Shown in pieces: positions 47,361 to 55,807 of a stretch of 64,000 nt of DNA. Under the pieces are notes generated by a model that saw only the letters and a list, made by a program, of their open reading frames with translations, was not told the origin of the DNA and did no database searches. Source of the DNA: Cellulosimicrobium sp. Marseille-Q4280. GTDB taxonomy: Bacteria; Actinomycetota; Actinomycetes; Actinomycetales; Cellulomonadaceae. Location of the stretch: the NCBI RefSeq assembly GCF_943181405.1, contig NZ_CALPBY010000008.1, positions 233,357 through 297,356 of the forward strand. The letters are read 5' to 3'. Position numbers and translations under genes: made by a program. Within the stretch, counting starts at the first letter, position 1; every line of letters begins with the position of its first letter.

Positions 47361-47711
47361 ATGATCATCGGGGTGGGGATCGACGTCGTCGACGTCGCGC
47401 GGTTCATGGAGTCGATCGAGCGGACCCCGCGGCTCCGGGACAAGCTCTTCACGCCGGCCGAGCGCGACCTCCCGCCGTCGTCGCTCGCGGCGCGGTTCGC
47501 CGCGAAGGAGGCGATCGCGAAGGCGCTCGGCGCCCCGGGCGGCATGCAGTGGCACGACGCGACCGTGCACCGCGTCGTCGGCGGCCCCCCGGAGGTGGAG
47601 ATCACCGGGACGGTCGCGGCCCGCGCCGAGGAGCTCGGCATCCGGACGTTCCACCTGTCCATCTCGCACGACGCCGGCATCGCCTCGGCGATGGTCGTGG
47701 CCGAGGGCTGA
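47361..47711 (+). CDS. acpS: Holo-[acyl-carrier-protein] synthase
   Basis: The 116-residue enzyme transfers 4'-phosphopantetheine from coenzyme A to acyl carrier protein. The family motifs are [10 protein letters not shown] with the magnesium ligand D8 and [12 protein letters not shown] with E50. Length is typical for the trimeric AcpS type. It depends on the coenzyme A route begun by CoaA (43915). It is convergent to the following oxidoreductase gene. Confidence 0.93.
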   Translation: MIIGVGIDVVDVARFMESIERTPRLRDKLFTPAERDLPPSSLAARFAAKEAIAKALGAPGGMQWHDATVHRVVGGPPEVEITGTVAARAEELGIRTFHLSISHDAGIASAMVVAEG

Positions 47712-47748
47712 CGCCTCCGGCGCGCCCCGCCGACCAGGCGGTGGCGAT

Positions 47749-47767
47749 CCGTCCGCGCGTCGGACGG
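47749..47767. terminator. Shared hairpin between acpS and the convergent oxidoreductase gene
   Basis: CCGTCCG (47749-47755) pairs with CGGACGG (47761-47767) around CGCGT. It sits midway in the 86-base convergent gap and could serve both strands. Confidence 0.5.
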
Positions 47768-47797
47768 GCCGCCGTCGCCCGGTGGCGGGGGACGGGG

Positions 47798-48817
47798 TCA
47801 GTCCTGCAGCGCCGGGATGACCTCGCGCTCGAAGAGCTCGATGCCGCTGCGGTCGTAGGCCGCCTCCGCGAAGTACGTGATGGCGTACGACAGGCCGAGC
47901 CCGCGCAGCTCCGTGAGCTTCTCGACGATCTGCTCCGGCGTCCCGACGAGCGGTCCGCGGCGCGCCTTCTCGGCCTCCTCCGGGGCGCGCTCGGGCAGCG
48001 TCAGCGCGTAGTGCTCCTCGATCCACGCGATGCGGTCGTCGACCTCGGCCTCCGTCGCGCCGACGACCACGTTGTAGTTCGCGCTGCGCGTGATCTCCTC
48101 GAACGGCCGGCCGATCGCCTCGCAGTGCCCGCGCAGCACCTCCGACTTGTGCGCGAAACCCGCGGGCGAGCCGTCGAAGTTCGTGTACTGCGCGTGTTCC
48201 GCCGCGATGCGCAGCGTCTTCCTCTCCCCGCCGCCCGCGATCCACAGCGGCGGACCGTCGACCTGCAGCGGCAGCGGGGCGAGGCGAGCGCCGTCGACCT
48301 GGAAGTGCGTGCCGTCGAGCGTCGCGACGCCGTTCGTCCACAGCTGCTTGAAGATCTGCACGCCCTCGTCGAGGGCGGCGAGGCGCTCGCCCGCGCGCGG
48401 GAAGCCGTAGCCGTAGGCGCGCCACTCGTGCTCGTACCAGCCGGCGCCGATGCCCATCTCGACGCGTCCGCCGCTCACGACGTCGACCGTCGCCGCGACC
48501 TTCGCGAGGTAGGCCGGGTTGCGGTAGGCCATGCACGTGCACATCTGGCCGAGGCGCACGCGCTCGGTCGACGCCGCGAACGCCGCCATGAGCGTCCACG
48601 CCTCGTGGGTCGCCTCGTCCGTCGGTTCGGGGACGGTGTGGAAGTGGTCGTACACCCAGACCGACTCCCAGGCGTGCGCCGCACCGGGCAGGCCGTCGCC
48701 CGCGAGCGCGGTGTCGGCGTGGCGCGCGAGGGACCGCATGGTCTCCCACTGGTCCGCGGGGTCGATGCCGACGAGGTCGAGCCGCCAGCCCTGGGGGATG
48801 AAGAGTCCGAAGCGCAT
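47798..48817 (-). CDS. LLM-class flavin/F420-dependent oxidoreductase
   Basis: The 339-residue product is luciferase-like: MRFGLFIPQGWRLDLVG at the N-terminus, RVRLGQMCTCMAYRNPAYLAKVAATVD, then GGRVEMGIGAGWYEHEWRAYG and a C-terminal VGTPEQIVEKLTELRGLGL. In actinobacteria this subgroup usually uses the deazaflavin F420; that cofactor choice is inferred from family resemblance. The substrate is unknown. The start ATG 48817 follows TAGGGT by 7 bases on the reverse strand. Larger in-frame openings up to 49741 are antisense to the next gene. Confidence 0.88.
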   Translation of the reverse strand: MRFGLFIPQGWRLDLVGIDPADQWETMRSLARHADTALAGDGLPGAAHAWESVWVYDHFHTVPEPTDEATHEAWTLMAAFAASTERVRLGQMCTCMAYRNPAYLAKVAATVDVVSGGRVEMGIGAGWYEHEWRAYGYGFPRAGERLAALDEGVQIFKQLWTNGVATLDGTHFQVDGARLAPLPLQVDGPPLWIAGGGERKTLRIAAEHAQYTNFDGSPAGFAHKSEVLRGHCEAIGRPFEEITRSANYNVVVGATEAEVDDRIAWIEEHYALTLPERAPEEAEKARRGPLVGTPEQIVEKLTELRGLGLSYAITYFAEAAYDRSGIELFEREVIPALQD

Positions 48818-48824
48818 GACCGTC

Positions 48825-48830
48825 ACCCTA
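48825..48830 (-). promoter_or_regulatory. -10 box, predicted leaderless start of the LLM oxidoreductase gene
   Basis: On the reverse strand TAGGGT is followed by 7 bases and then the ATG at 48817. Confidence 0.52.
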
Positions 48831-48898
48831 GGGGCTGCCGTGCGCGCTCGCGCCCGGCCTCGCTCCTGTCCCACGGGGCGGACGCGGCGGGACATGGG

Positions 48899-48904
48899 CA
48901 GGAT
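48899..48904 (+). promoter_or_regulatory. -10-like box before the NAD(P)HX repair gene
   Basis: CAGGAT is followed by 7 bases and then the ATG at 48912. The T at the first position is replaced by C. Confidence 0.42.
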
Positions 48905-48911
48905 GAGCGGC

Positions 48912-50639
48912 ATGATCGAAGCCTGGTCCGTCGACGACGTCCGTGCCGCCGAGCAGCCGCTCCTCGAGGCCGGCGTCCCGCTCATGGAGCGCGCCGCGTT
49001 CGCGCTCGCCACCGTCGTCGCGCGCGACGTCGCCCGCGCGAGGTCCGTCGTCGGGCCCGACGGCGGTCGGCGCGACGGGCGCGTGACGGGCGCCCGGGTG
49101 GTGCTGCTCGTCGGGTCGGGCAACAACGGCGGCGACACGCTCTTCGCGGGCGCGCACCTCGCGCGCCGTGGCGCGCTCGTGACCGCCGTGCTCACGAGCG
49201 AGCGGGTGCACCGTGAGGGCCTGGCTGCTCTGCGCCGCGCCGGCGGGACTGCGCGCGACGTGCCCGGCCGGGTACCCGGCGACGTGCTCGGACCGGTGGT
49301 CGACGAGGTGCTGCGCGCCGACGCGGTGCTCGACGGCCTCGTCGGCATCGGCGCGACGGGCGCACTGCGCGGGGTCGCGGGCGAGCTCGTGGGCCGGCTC
49401 TCGGACGCGCTCGCCGCGGCGCCTCGACGCCCGCGGGTCGTGGCCGTGGATGCGCCGAGCGGCATCGGGGTCGACGACGGGACCGTCCCGGGACCGGTGC
49501 TGCGCGCCGACCGCACGGTGACCTTCGGCGCCGCGAAGCCGGGTCTCCTGCTCCCGCCCGCGACGCTCGAGGTCGGCCACGGCGCGGTCGTGGACCTCGG
49601 CCTCACGCTCGGCGCGTCGGCCGGTCCCACCGCCTCCGGCACAGCGGCCGGTCCCCGGGGTGTGCCCACCGTTCGGCGCCTGGAGCCCGCGGACGTGGCG
49701 GCGCTGTGGCCCGTCCCCGGCCCGACGGACCACAAGTACACGCGCGGTGTGCTCGGCGTCGTCGCGGGTACCCCGACCTATCCCGGCGCGGCCGTGCTCG
49801 TCTCGACGGCCGCGGTCCGCACCGGTCCCGGCATGGTCCGCTACGCCGGGCCGGACGACGTCACGCGTGCCGTGCTCGCCGCGCGCCCCGAGGTCGTCCC
49901 CGGCGAGGGCCGCGTCCAGGCGTGGTCGCTCGGTCCCGGAGTCCCGGCAGCGCCGGGGCCGGGAGACGACCCGGTGGACGACGGCGGACAGCACGACCGC
50001 ATCCGGCGCGCCCTCGCGGCCGCGACCGGTCAGGACGCCGAACCGTCCGCGGACGAGCAGCCGGGGAACGCGTCGCCCACGGACGAGCGGCCGGACGCAG
50101 GTCCGGGGGGTCGTCGGCCGGGTGATGCCCCGAGGCCGCGCGTGGCCGCCGTCGTCGACGCGGGCGCCCTGTCCCTGCTGCCCGGGCGGTGCCCTGCGTC
50201 CGTCGTGCTCACGCCCCACGCGGGCGAGCTCGCGACGCTCCTGTCGGCCCGTGGGCAGGACGTCGCCCGGGCCGACGTCGACGCCGAGCCGTGGCGGTGG
50301 GCGCGCCGTGCCCACGAGCTCACGGGCGCGACGGTGCTGCTCAAGGGGTCGGCGACGGTCGTCGTCGGACCGGGCGTGACGTACTCCCAGGCGGACGCGC
50401 CGTCATGGCTCGCGACCGCGGGCGCGGGCGACGTCCTCTCGGGGATCCTCGGCGTCCTGCTCGCGGCGCACCTCGACCGGGTCCTCGCCGAACCGGCGCT
50501 CGCGGCCGAGCTCGCCGCCGCTGCCGCGCTCGTGCACGGGCTCGCCGCCGAGAGGGCCAACCCCGGCGGACCCGTCGCGGCGCTCGACGTCGCGGACCAG
50601 GTGCCCCACGTCGTCGCGGAGCTCCTCGCCGCGCGCTGA
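48912..50639 (+). CDS. nnr: Bifunctional NAD(P)H-hydrate epimerase / ADP-dependent dehydratase
   Basis: The 575-residue enzyme repairs hydrated NAD(P)H. The N-terminal YjeF epimerase domain (about 1-230) has VLLVGSGNNGGDTLFAGAHLARRG and DAPSGIGVDDG. The C-terminal ribokinase-like dehydratase domain has YTRGVLGVVAGTPTYPGAA, LTPHAGELATLL and the catalytic GAGDVLSGILGVL. A low-complexity Asp/Gly/Pro/Arg-rich insertion of about 35-40 residues interrupts the dehydratase domain at roughly residues 372-408. It is divergent from the LLM gene with 94 bases between starts. Confidence 0.93.
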   Translation: MIEAWSVDDVRAAEQPLLEAGVPLMERAAFALATVVARDVARARSVVGPDGGRRDGRVTGARVVLLVGSGNNGGDTLFAGAHLARRGALVTAVLTSERVHREGLAALRRAGGTARDVPGRVPGDVLGPVVDEVLRADAVLDGLVGIGATGALRGVAGELVGRLSDALAAAPRRPRVVAVDAPSGIGVDDGTVPGPVLRADRTVTFGAAKPGLLLPPATLEVGHGAVVDLGLTLGASAGPTASGTAAGPRGVPTVRRLEPADVAALWPVPGPTDHKYTRGVLGVVAGTPTYPGAAVLVSTAAVRTGPGMVRYAGPDDVTRAVLAARPEVVPGEGRVQAWSLGPGVPAAPGPGDDPVDDGGQHDRIRRALAAATGQDAEPSADEQPGNASPTDERPDAGPGGRRPGDAPRPRVAAVVDAGALSLLPGRCPASVVLTPHAGELATLLSARGQDVARADVDAEPWRWARRAHELTGATVLLKGSATVVVGPGVTYSQADAPSWLATAGAGDVLSGILGVLLAAHLDRVLAEPALAAELAAAAALVHGLAAERANPGGPVAALDVADQVPHVVAELLAAR

Positions 50640-50765
50640 GGCGCTCACCGCTGTCGAACCCGTGCTCTGCACGGTTAGGCGAGCGCCGTCGTCGACGGCC
50701 GTCTGTCATCCGCCGCTCGTCGTCCGTCGTCCTGGCGACGTGCCGAGGGCGTCACGACGCGCCGG

Positions 50766-50771
50766 TACCGT
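50766..50771 (+). promoter_or_regulatory. -10 box, predicted leaderless start of the RluA-like gene
   Basis: TACCGT is followed by 6 bases and then the GTG at 50778. Confidence 0.5.
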
Positions 50772-50777
50772 GGACGG

Positions 50778-51686
50778 GTGGTTCCCCTCCCCGTGCGTGA
50801 CGGTCTCAACCCGACGCGCCTCGTCCTGCCGCACGACGCCGCGAGCGTCGCGCGCTGGACGCGCACGCTCGACTACGTGCGGCACCGTTTTCCCGACGAC
50901 GCCGCGCGCCTCGCCGAGAAGGTCGCGGCGGGCGAGGTCGTGGACGGGGGCGGTCGGCCGGTCGACGACCGCACGCCGTACGCGCCGCGCGGGTTCGTGT
51001 TCCTCTACCGCGACCCGCCCGTCGAGCCCGACGTGCCGTTCGAGATCCGCGTGCTCCACCGTGACCGGGACCTGCTGGTCGTCGACAAGCCGCACTTCCT
51101 CGCGACGATCCCGCGCGGTGCCCACGTCGAGCGCTCGGTCCTCGTGCGCCTGCGGCGCGACCTCGACCTGCCGGAGCTCAGCCCGGCGCACCGACTCGAC
51201 CGCGTCACGGCCGGTGTCCTGCTCCTCACGATCCGCCCGCAGGTCCGCGGCGCGTACCAGGAGCTCTTCGCGCGGCGCGAGGTCCGCAAGACCTACGAGG
51301 CGGTGGCTCCGTCCGACCCGTCGCTCGACCTCCCGGCCACGGTCCGCAGCCGGATCGTCAAGCACCGTGGTGTGATGCGCGCCGAGGAGGTGCCGGGCGA
51401 GCCGAACGCCGAGAGCCGTGTCGACCTCCTGGAGACCGACGCGGCTCGCGGGCTCGCGCGCTACCGGCTCGAGCCGCACAGCGGCAAGACGCACCAGCTG
51501 CGCCTGCACATGAACCGCCTCGGCGTGCCGATCCTGCACGACAACTTCTACCCCGAGCAGTACGACGTCGCGCCCGACGACTACTCGCGGCCGCTGCAGC
51601 TCGTGTCGCGCTCGCTCGAGCTCGTCGACCCCCTGGACGGCCGTCCGCGTCGGTTCGAGACCGACCGGGTGCTCGACGCCTGGTGA
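50778..51686 (+). CDS. RluA-family RNA pseudouridine synthase
   Basis: The 302-residue product has the RluA catalytic domain: VVDKPHFLATIP, the catalytic aspartate D141 in AHRLDRVTAGVLLL, a KTYEAV strand, and the C-terminal SGKTHQLRLHMNRLGVPILHD. The target uridine in rRNA or tRNA cannot be assigned from sequence. It begins at GTG 50778. It lies 25 bases before the alr start. Confidence 0.92.
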   Translation: MVPLPVRDGLNPTRLVLPHDAASVARWTRTLDYVRHRFPDDAARLAEKVAAGEVVDGGGRPVDDRTPYAPRGFVFLYRDPPVEPDVPFEIRVLHRDRDLLVVDKPHFLATIPRGAHVERSVLVRLRRDLDLPELSPAHRLDRVTAGVLLLTIRPQVRGAYQELFARREVRKTYEAVAPSDPSLDLPATVRSRIVKHRGVMRAEEVPGEPNAESRVDLLETDAARGLARYRLEPHSGKTHQLRLHMNRLGVPILHDNFYPEQYDVAPDDYSRPLQLVSRSLELVDPLDGRPRRFETDRVLDAW

Positions 51687-51697
51687 GCGACGGGTGA

Positions 51698-51703
51698 GAG
51701 AAT
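51698..51703 (+). promoter_or_regulatory. -10-like box, possible leaderless start of alr
   Basis: GAGAAT is followed by 8 bases and then the GTG at 51712. The first base departs from the TANNNT pattern. Confidence 0.4.
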
Positions 51704-51711
51704 CGTCGACC

Positions 51712-53064
51712 GTGAGCGACACCCAGCGCACGACCGTCGCCGGTGGACCGGCGGGAGGCCCCGGCGGACCGGACGCACGCGCCTACCCGGCGCGCGCCGT
51801 CGTCGACCTCGCCGCGGTCCGTGACAACGTCCGCGCCCTCGCGGGCTACGCGCCGGGGGCGCAGGTCATGGCCGTGGTCAAGGCCGACGCGTACGGCCAC
51901 GGGCTCGTGCCGAGCGCGCTCGCGGCGCTCGCGGGCGGCGCGACATGGCTCGGGACCGCCCAGCCGAGCGAGGCGCTCGCGCTGCGTGCGGCGGGCGTCG
52001 GCCCCGACCGCGCGCGGCTGCTCACGTGGCTCTACCCGCCCGGCGCGCCGCTGCGCGAGCTGCTCGACGCGGACGTCGACGTGTCCGTCGCGGCGCTGTG
52101 GGCCCTCGACGAGGTCGTCGCCGCGGCGCGCGCCTCGGGGCGCACGGCCCGCGTGCACGTCAAGGTCGACACGGGCCTGGGGCGCAACGGGATCATGCCT
52201 CCCGACCTGCCCGCGGTGCTCGACGCGGCGGCCCGTGCGTCGGCCGAAGGCCTCGTGCGCGTCGTCGGGGTCTGGTCCCACCTCGCGTTCGCGGACGAGC
52301 CGGGGCACCCGAGCGTCGTCGCGCAGGCCGAGGTCCTCGACGACGCCGTGCGCCTCGCCGAGGCGTCGGGCGCGGAGCTCGAGGTGCGCCACCTCGCGAA
52401 CTCGGCCGCGAACCTCACCGCGCCGCGCACCCACTACGACCTCGTGCGCCCCGGGCTCGCGGTCTTCGGGATGTCGCCCGTGCCGCAGCTCGGGCCGCCC
52501 CAGGACTTCGGCCTGCGGCCCGCCATGACGCTCGAGGCGCGGCTCGCCACGGTCAAGCGCGTGGGGCCAGGGCAGGGCGTCTCGTACGCGCACGCCTACA
52601 CGACGGAGCGCGAGACGGTGCTCGGCGTCGTGCCGCTGGGGTACGGGGACGGGATCCCGCGGCACGCCTCGGGTGGATCCTCGGGCCCGACGGCGGCGAC
52701 CGGCACGTCGGCACCCGGCGGCCCGCTGCTCGTCGGTACAGGAGCGACGGAGCGGGTGCTGCGCGTGCGCGGCCGCGTGTGCATGGACCAGGTGATGCTC
52801 GACCTGGGCCCCGGTGCGACCGAGCGGGCGGGTGACGTCGTCACGCTGTTCGGCGCGGGCGCCGGCCTCGAGCGCGGGGGAGCGCCCACCGCGGAGGACT
52901 GGGCGCAGGCCGCGGGCACCATCAGCTACGAGATCACGACCCGGCTCGGCGCACGCGTCCCGCGGGTGCACGTGGGCCTGGACGTGCTCGACGACGCGGC
53001 GCGAGCCCTGCTGGCCCCACCGACGACCGACCCGCCCGCTCCCGAGAGGACCCCGGCACCGTGA
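51712..53064 (+). CDS. alr: Alanine racemase
   Basis: The 450-residue PLP enzyme makes D-alanine for peptidoglycan. The PLP lysine is K57 in AVVKADAYGHG, and the second active-site region is seen in RVRGRVCMDQVMLDLG. A disordered Gly/Pro-rich start (about residues 9-22) and a small insertion near HASGGSSGPTAATG make it longer than the usual 370-390 residues. The start GTG 51712 is preferred over an in-frame start at 51694. The stop overlaps tsaE by four bases (GTGA). Order alr-tsaE-tsaB-rimI is conserved in actinobacteria. Confidence 0.95.
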   Translation: MSDTQRTTVAGGPAGGPGGPDARAYPARAVVDLAAVRDNVRALAGYAPGAQVMAVVKADAYGHGLVPSALAALAGGATWLGTAQPSEALALRAAGVGPDRARLLTWLYPPGAPLRELLDADVDVSVAALWALDEVVAAARASGRTARVHVKVDTGLGRNGIMPPDLPAVLDAAARASAEGLVRVVGVWSHLAFADEPGHPSVVAQAEVLDDAVRLAEASGAELEVRHLANSAANLTAPRTHYDLVRPGLAVFGMSPVPQLGPPQDFGLRPAMTLEARLATVKRVGPGQGVSYAHAYTTERETVLGVVPLGYGDGIPRHASGGSSGPTAATGTSAPGGPLLVGTGATERVLRVRGRVCMDQVMLDLGPGATERAGDVVTLFGAGAGLERGGAPTAEDWAQAAGTISYEITTRLGARVPRVHVGLDVLDDAARALLAPPTTDPPAPERTPAP

Positions 53065-53678
53065 CCGAGCCCACCGCCGACCCGACCGACCCCGTCGAGG
53101 GACCGGCCCTCCACCTCGTCCTGCCCGACGCCGAGACCACGCGCGCGTTCGGCGCCGCGCTCGCGGGCCTCCTGCGCGCGGGCGACCTCGTCGTCCTCAC
53201 GGGCGATCTCGGCGCGGGGAAGACCACGCTCACGCAGGGCATCGGCGCGGGGCTCGGGGTGCGCGGGCAGGTCGCGTCGCCGACGTTCATCGTCGCGCGC
53301 GAGCACCCGTCGCTCACGGACGGTCCGGCGCTCGTGCACGTGGACGCGTACCGCCTGGGCTCGCTCGACGAGGTGGACGCGCTCGACCTCGACTCGAGCC
53401 TCGACGAGTCGGTGACCGTCGTGGAGTGGGGCAGCGGGCTGGTCGAGTCCCTCGCGGGAGACCGGCTCGAGATCGTCCTCGAGAGGCCGCGCGGCGGGGT
53501 GGGCACGGACGACGCGCCCGAGGCCGGCGCGCGGCGCGTCGTCCTGCGGGCCGTGGGTCCGCGCTGGTCCGACCTCGACGTCGCCGCGCTCGCCCGGGCC
53601 GCCGGGGTCGGCGCCGGGACGGGGTCGCCGGAACCGTCGGGCCGCGGCGACGCCGCCACGCCGCCCGCGCAGCCGTAG
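53061..53678 (+). CDS. tsaE: tRNA t6A biosynthesis ATPase TsaE
   Basis: The 205-residue P-loop ATPase works with TsaB and TsaD to make N6-threonylcarbamoyladenosine at tRNA position 37. Walker A GDLGAGKTT lies at 48-56 and is followed by VASPTFIVAREH. VHVDAYRLGSLDEVDALDLD and VTVVEWGSG are also typical. A C-terminal tail of about 45 residues, rich in Gly/Ala/Pro, exceeds the core family length. It overlaps alr by four bases. Confidence 0.93.
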   Translation: MTEPTADPTDPVEGPALHLVLPDAETTRAFGAALAGLLRAGDLVVLTGDLGAGKTTLTQGIGAGLGVRGQVASPTFIVAREHPSLTDGPALVHVDAYRLGSLDEVDALDLDSSLDESVTVVEWGSGLVESLAGDRLEIVLERPRGGVGTDDAPEAGARRVVLRAVGPRWSDLDVAALARAAGVGAGTGSPEPSGRGDAATPPAQP

Positions 53679-53681
53679 GCT
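53676..53681 (+). promoter_or_regulatory. -10 box overlapping the tsaE stop, before tsaB
   Basis: TAGGCT begins on the tsaE TAG stop and lies 6 bases before the GTG at 53688. It could give tsaB and rimI an additional leaderless transcript inside the operon. Confidence 0.42.
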
Positions 53682-53687
53682 GGTTCC

Positions 53688-54410
53688 GTGGCTGTTCTCG
53701 CGCTCGACACCTCCGCGTCCGTGACCGTCGCCGTCGTCGGGGACGACGGCGCCCGCCTGGCCCGGCGCGAGGCGCCCGAGCGCCGTCGGCACGCGGAGGC
53801 GCTCGCCCCGCTCGTCGACGAGGCGCTCGCGGAGGCCGGTGTCGACCGGTCGGAGCTCACCGCGGTCGCGGTGGGTACCGGCCCGGCGCCGTTCACGGGG
53901 CTGCGTGTCGGCCTCGTCACGGCGCGCGCGATCGGCTTCGCGCTCGGCGTCCCGGTGCTCGGCGTGCCGAGCCTCGACGCGCTCGCGACCCAGGCCGTGA
54001 GCGACCTCGGCCTCGCGCCCGACGACGAGGTGCTCGTCGCGACGGACGCCCGCCGCCGCGAGGTGTACTGGGCGCGGTACCGCGTCGTCGCGCACGAGGG
54101 TCCGCACGCCGTGCCCGTCGTCGAGACGGTGGCCGGACCCGACGTCGGGCCGGCCGCGACGGTCGCCGAGCACGCCGCGGGCGCGGTCGTCGTCGGGGAG
54201 GGCGCGTCGCTGTACGCCGACGTGCTCGACCTCGCCGAGGACGCCCCGCTCGTCCCCGACGCCGCGGTGCTCGCCCGGCTCGCGATGGCCCGGCGCGACG
54301 CCGGCGCGGAGCAGCCCACCGAGCCGCTGTACCTGCGGCGCCCGGACGTCCAGGAGCCGGCGGGCGCGAAGCGCGTGAGCGACGGCACGGCCACGGCGGA
54401 GCCCCGGTGA
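53688..54410 (+). CDS. tsaB: tRNA t6A biosynthesis scaffold TsaB
   Basis: The 240-residue protein belongs to the inactive ASKHA branch that dimerises with TsaD in t6A synthesis. It begins VAVLALDTSASVTVAVVGDD, with AVGTGPAPFTGLRVGLVTARAIGFAL, the TsaB hallmark. DARRREVYWARY is also diagnostic. The start is GTG 53688. The stop overlaps rimI by three bases (GTGA). Confidence 0.93.
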   Translation: MAVLALDTSASVTVAVVGDDGARLARREAPERRRHAEALAPLVDEALAEAGVDRSELTAVAVGTGPAPFTGLRVGLVTARAIGFALGVPVLGVPSLDALATQAVSDLGLAPDDEVLVATDARRREVYWARYRVVAHEGPHAVPVVETVAGPDVGPAATVAEHAAGAVVVGEGASLYADVLDLAEDAPLVPDAAVLARLAMARRDAGAEQPTEPLYLRRPDVQEPAGAKRVSDGTATAEPR

Positions 54411-54949
54411 GCGCGCGCCGGTACGAGATCCGCCTGCGCCCGCTGCGCGCGGCGGACCTCGACCGCGTGGTCGAGCTCGAGCGCGAGCTCTTCGGCCGTG
54501 GCGCCTGGACGTACGGCATGCTCGCCGACGAGCTCGCGGGGCTGGGGCGCTGGTACGTCGCGGCCGAGCCCGTGCGCCTCTACGCGGCGGGACCGCAGCC
54601 GGTCGTCGGCTACGCGGGCCTGTGGTTCGACGGCGACGTCACGCAGATCATGACCATCGGCGTCGACCCGGCGTTCCAGCAGCAGGGCGTCGGCTCGACG
54701 CTCCTCGACGCCCTCGTCGCGCGCTCGCGCGAGCTGCGCGCGAGCGCGGTCTTGCTCGAGGTGCGCGTCGACAACGACGCGGCGCTGGCGATGTACGCCA
54801 AGCACGGCTTCGAGCAGCTCGGCATCCGCAAGCGGTACTACCAGCCCGAGGACGTCGACGCGTACACGATGCGGCTCGAGCTGACGCCGCTGCGCGACGA
54901 CGACCCCGACTACGGCACGGCGTCGGACGCGGGGAGCGTCCTCGCGTGA
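54407..54949 (+). CDS. rimI: Ribosomal-protein-alanine N-acetyltransferase-like GNAT protein
   Basis: The 180-residue GNAT acetyltransferase has the acetyl-CoA-binding stretch IGVDPAFQQQGVGSTLLDALVARS and the RimI-like end LEVRVDNDAALAMYAKHGFEQLGIRKRYYQPEDVDAYTM (partly quoted across positions 110-148). RimI acetylates the N-terminus of S18 in E. coli. The actinobacterial homologue may have wider protein targets. It overlaps tsaB and, by four bases, the next gene. Confidence 0.88.
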   Translation: MSARRYEIRLRPLRAADLDRVVELERELFGRGAWTYGMLADELAGLGRWYVAAEPVRLYAAGPQPVVGYAGLWFDGDVTQIMTIGVDPAFQQQGVGSTLLDALVARSRELRASAVLLEVRVDNDAALAMYAKHGFEQLGIRKRYYQPEDVDAYTMRLELTPLRDDDPDYGTASDAGSVLA

Positions 54950-55806
54950 CGCCCCGGGAGCGCGTCCTCGTCGACGCGCGGGCGCTCGCGGCGGCGCTCG
55001 CCACCGACGACGGCCCTGTCGTCCTGGACGTCCGCTGGGCGCTCGGCGTCACCGACGGGCGCGAGCGGTACCTCGCAGGACACGTGCCCGGCGCGGTCTA
55101 CGCGGACCTCGAGGCGGAGCTCGCGGCGCCGCCGTCGCCCACCGCCGGGCGCAACCCCCTGCCGGACCCGCAGGACCTGCAGGACGCAGCCCGTCGGTGG
55201 GGCGTGCGCGGCGACCGCGGGGTCGTCGTCTACGACACCGTCGGCGGCACGTCGGCGGCGCGCGCGTGGTGGCTGCTGCGCTGGGCGGGCCACGACGACG
55301 TGCGGATCCTCGACGGCGGCCTCCCCGCGTGGGAGCGTGCCGGCCTACCGGTCGAGGAGGGTGCGGTGCGCGCCGAGCCGGGCGACGTCGTCGTCACCCC
55401 GGGCGCGCTGCCGGTCCTCGACGCCGACGGCGCGGCCGGCCTCGCGGCGTCGGGCGTGCTGCTCGACGCCCGGGCGGAGGAGCGGTACCGCGGCGAGGTC
55501 GAGCCCGTGGACCCGCGCGCGGGCCACGTCCCGGGCGCGACGAGCGCGCCGACGACCGCGAACCTCGCCGACGACGGGACGTTCCTCGCCGACGCGGCGC
55601 TGCGCGAGAGGTTCGCTGCGCTCGGGGTCACGGCCGGGCCGGCCGCGGACGTCCCGGTCGGCGTCTACTGCGGCTCCGGCGTCACCGCGGCGCACGAGGT
55701 CGCCGCGCTCGCGACGCTCGGGATCGACGCGGCGCTCTACGCCGGGTCGTGGTCGCAGTGGTCGAACGACCCGGCCCGGCCTGTCGAGACCGGGCCGGGC
55801 GTGTAG
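54946..55806 (+). CDS. Sulfurtransferase, two rhodanese domains (3-mercaptopyruvate type)
   Basis: The 286-residue product has two rhodanese domains. The first (about 8-135) is non-catalytic: no cysteine is found at its active-site loop (VVVYDTVGGTSAARAW). The second carries C242 in VYCGSGVTAAHE. CGSGVT is the loop of 3-mercaptopyruvate sulfurtransferases, whereas thiosulfate types usually have CRKG(V/T)T. GTG 54946 overlaps the rimI stop. It is inserted between rimI and tsaD, which are adjacent in many actinobacteria. Confidence 0.88.
   Translation: MTPRERVLVDARALAAALATDDGPVVLDVRWALGVTDGRERYLAGHVPGAVYADLEAELAAPPSPTAGRNPLPDPQDLQDAARRWGVRGDRGVVVYDTVGGTSAARAWWLLRWAGHDDVRILDGGLPAWERAGLPVEEGAVRAEPGDVVVTPGALPVLDADGAAGLAASGVLLDARAEERYRGEVEPVDPRAGHVPGATSAPTTANLADDGTFLADAALRERFAALGVTAGPAADVPVGVYCGSGVTAAHEVAALATLGIDAALYAGSWSQWSNDPARPVETGPGV
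55770..55799 (+). terminator. Hairpin inside the 3' end of the sulfurtransferase gene
   Basis: CCCGGCCCGG (55770-55779) pairs with CCGGGCCGGG (55790-55799) around a 10-base loop, within the last 12 codons. It probably terminates the alr-to-sulfurtransferase transcript, because the next gene is convergent and only one base away. Confidence 0.6.
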
Positions 55807-55807
55807 G

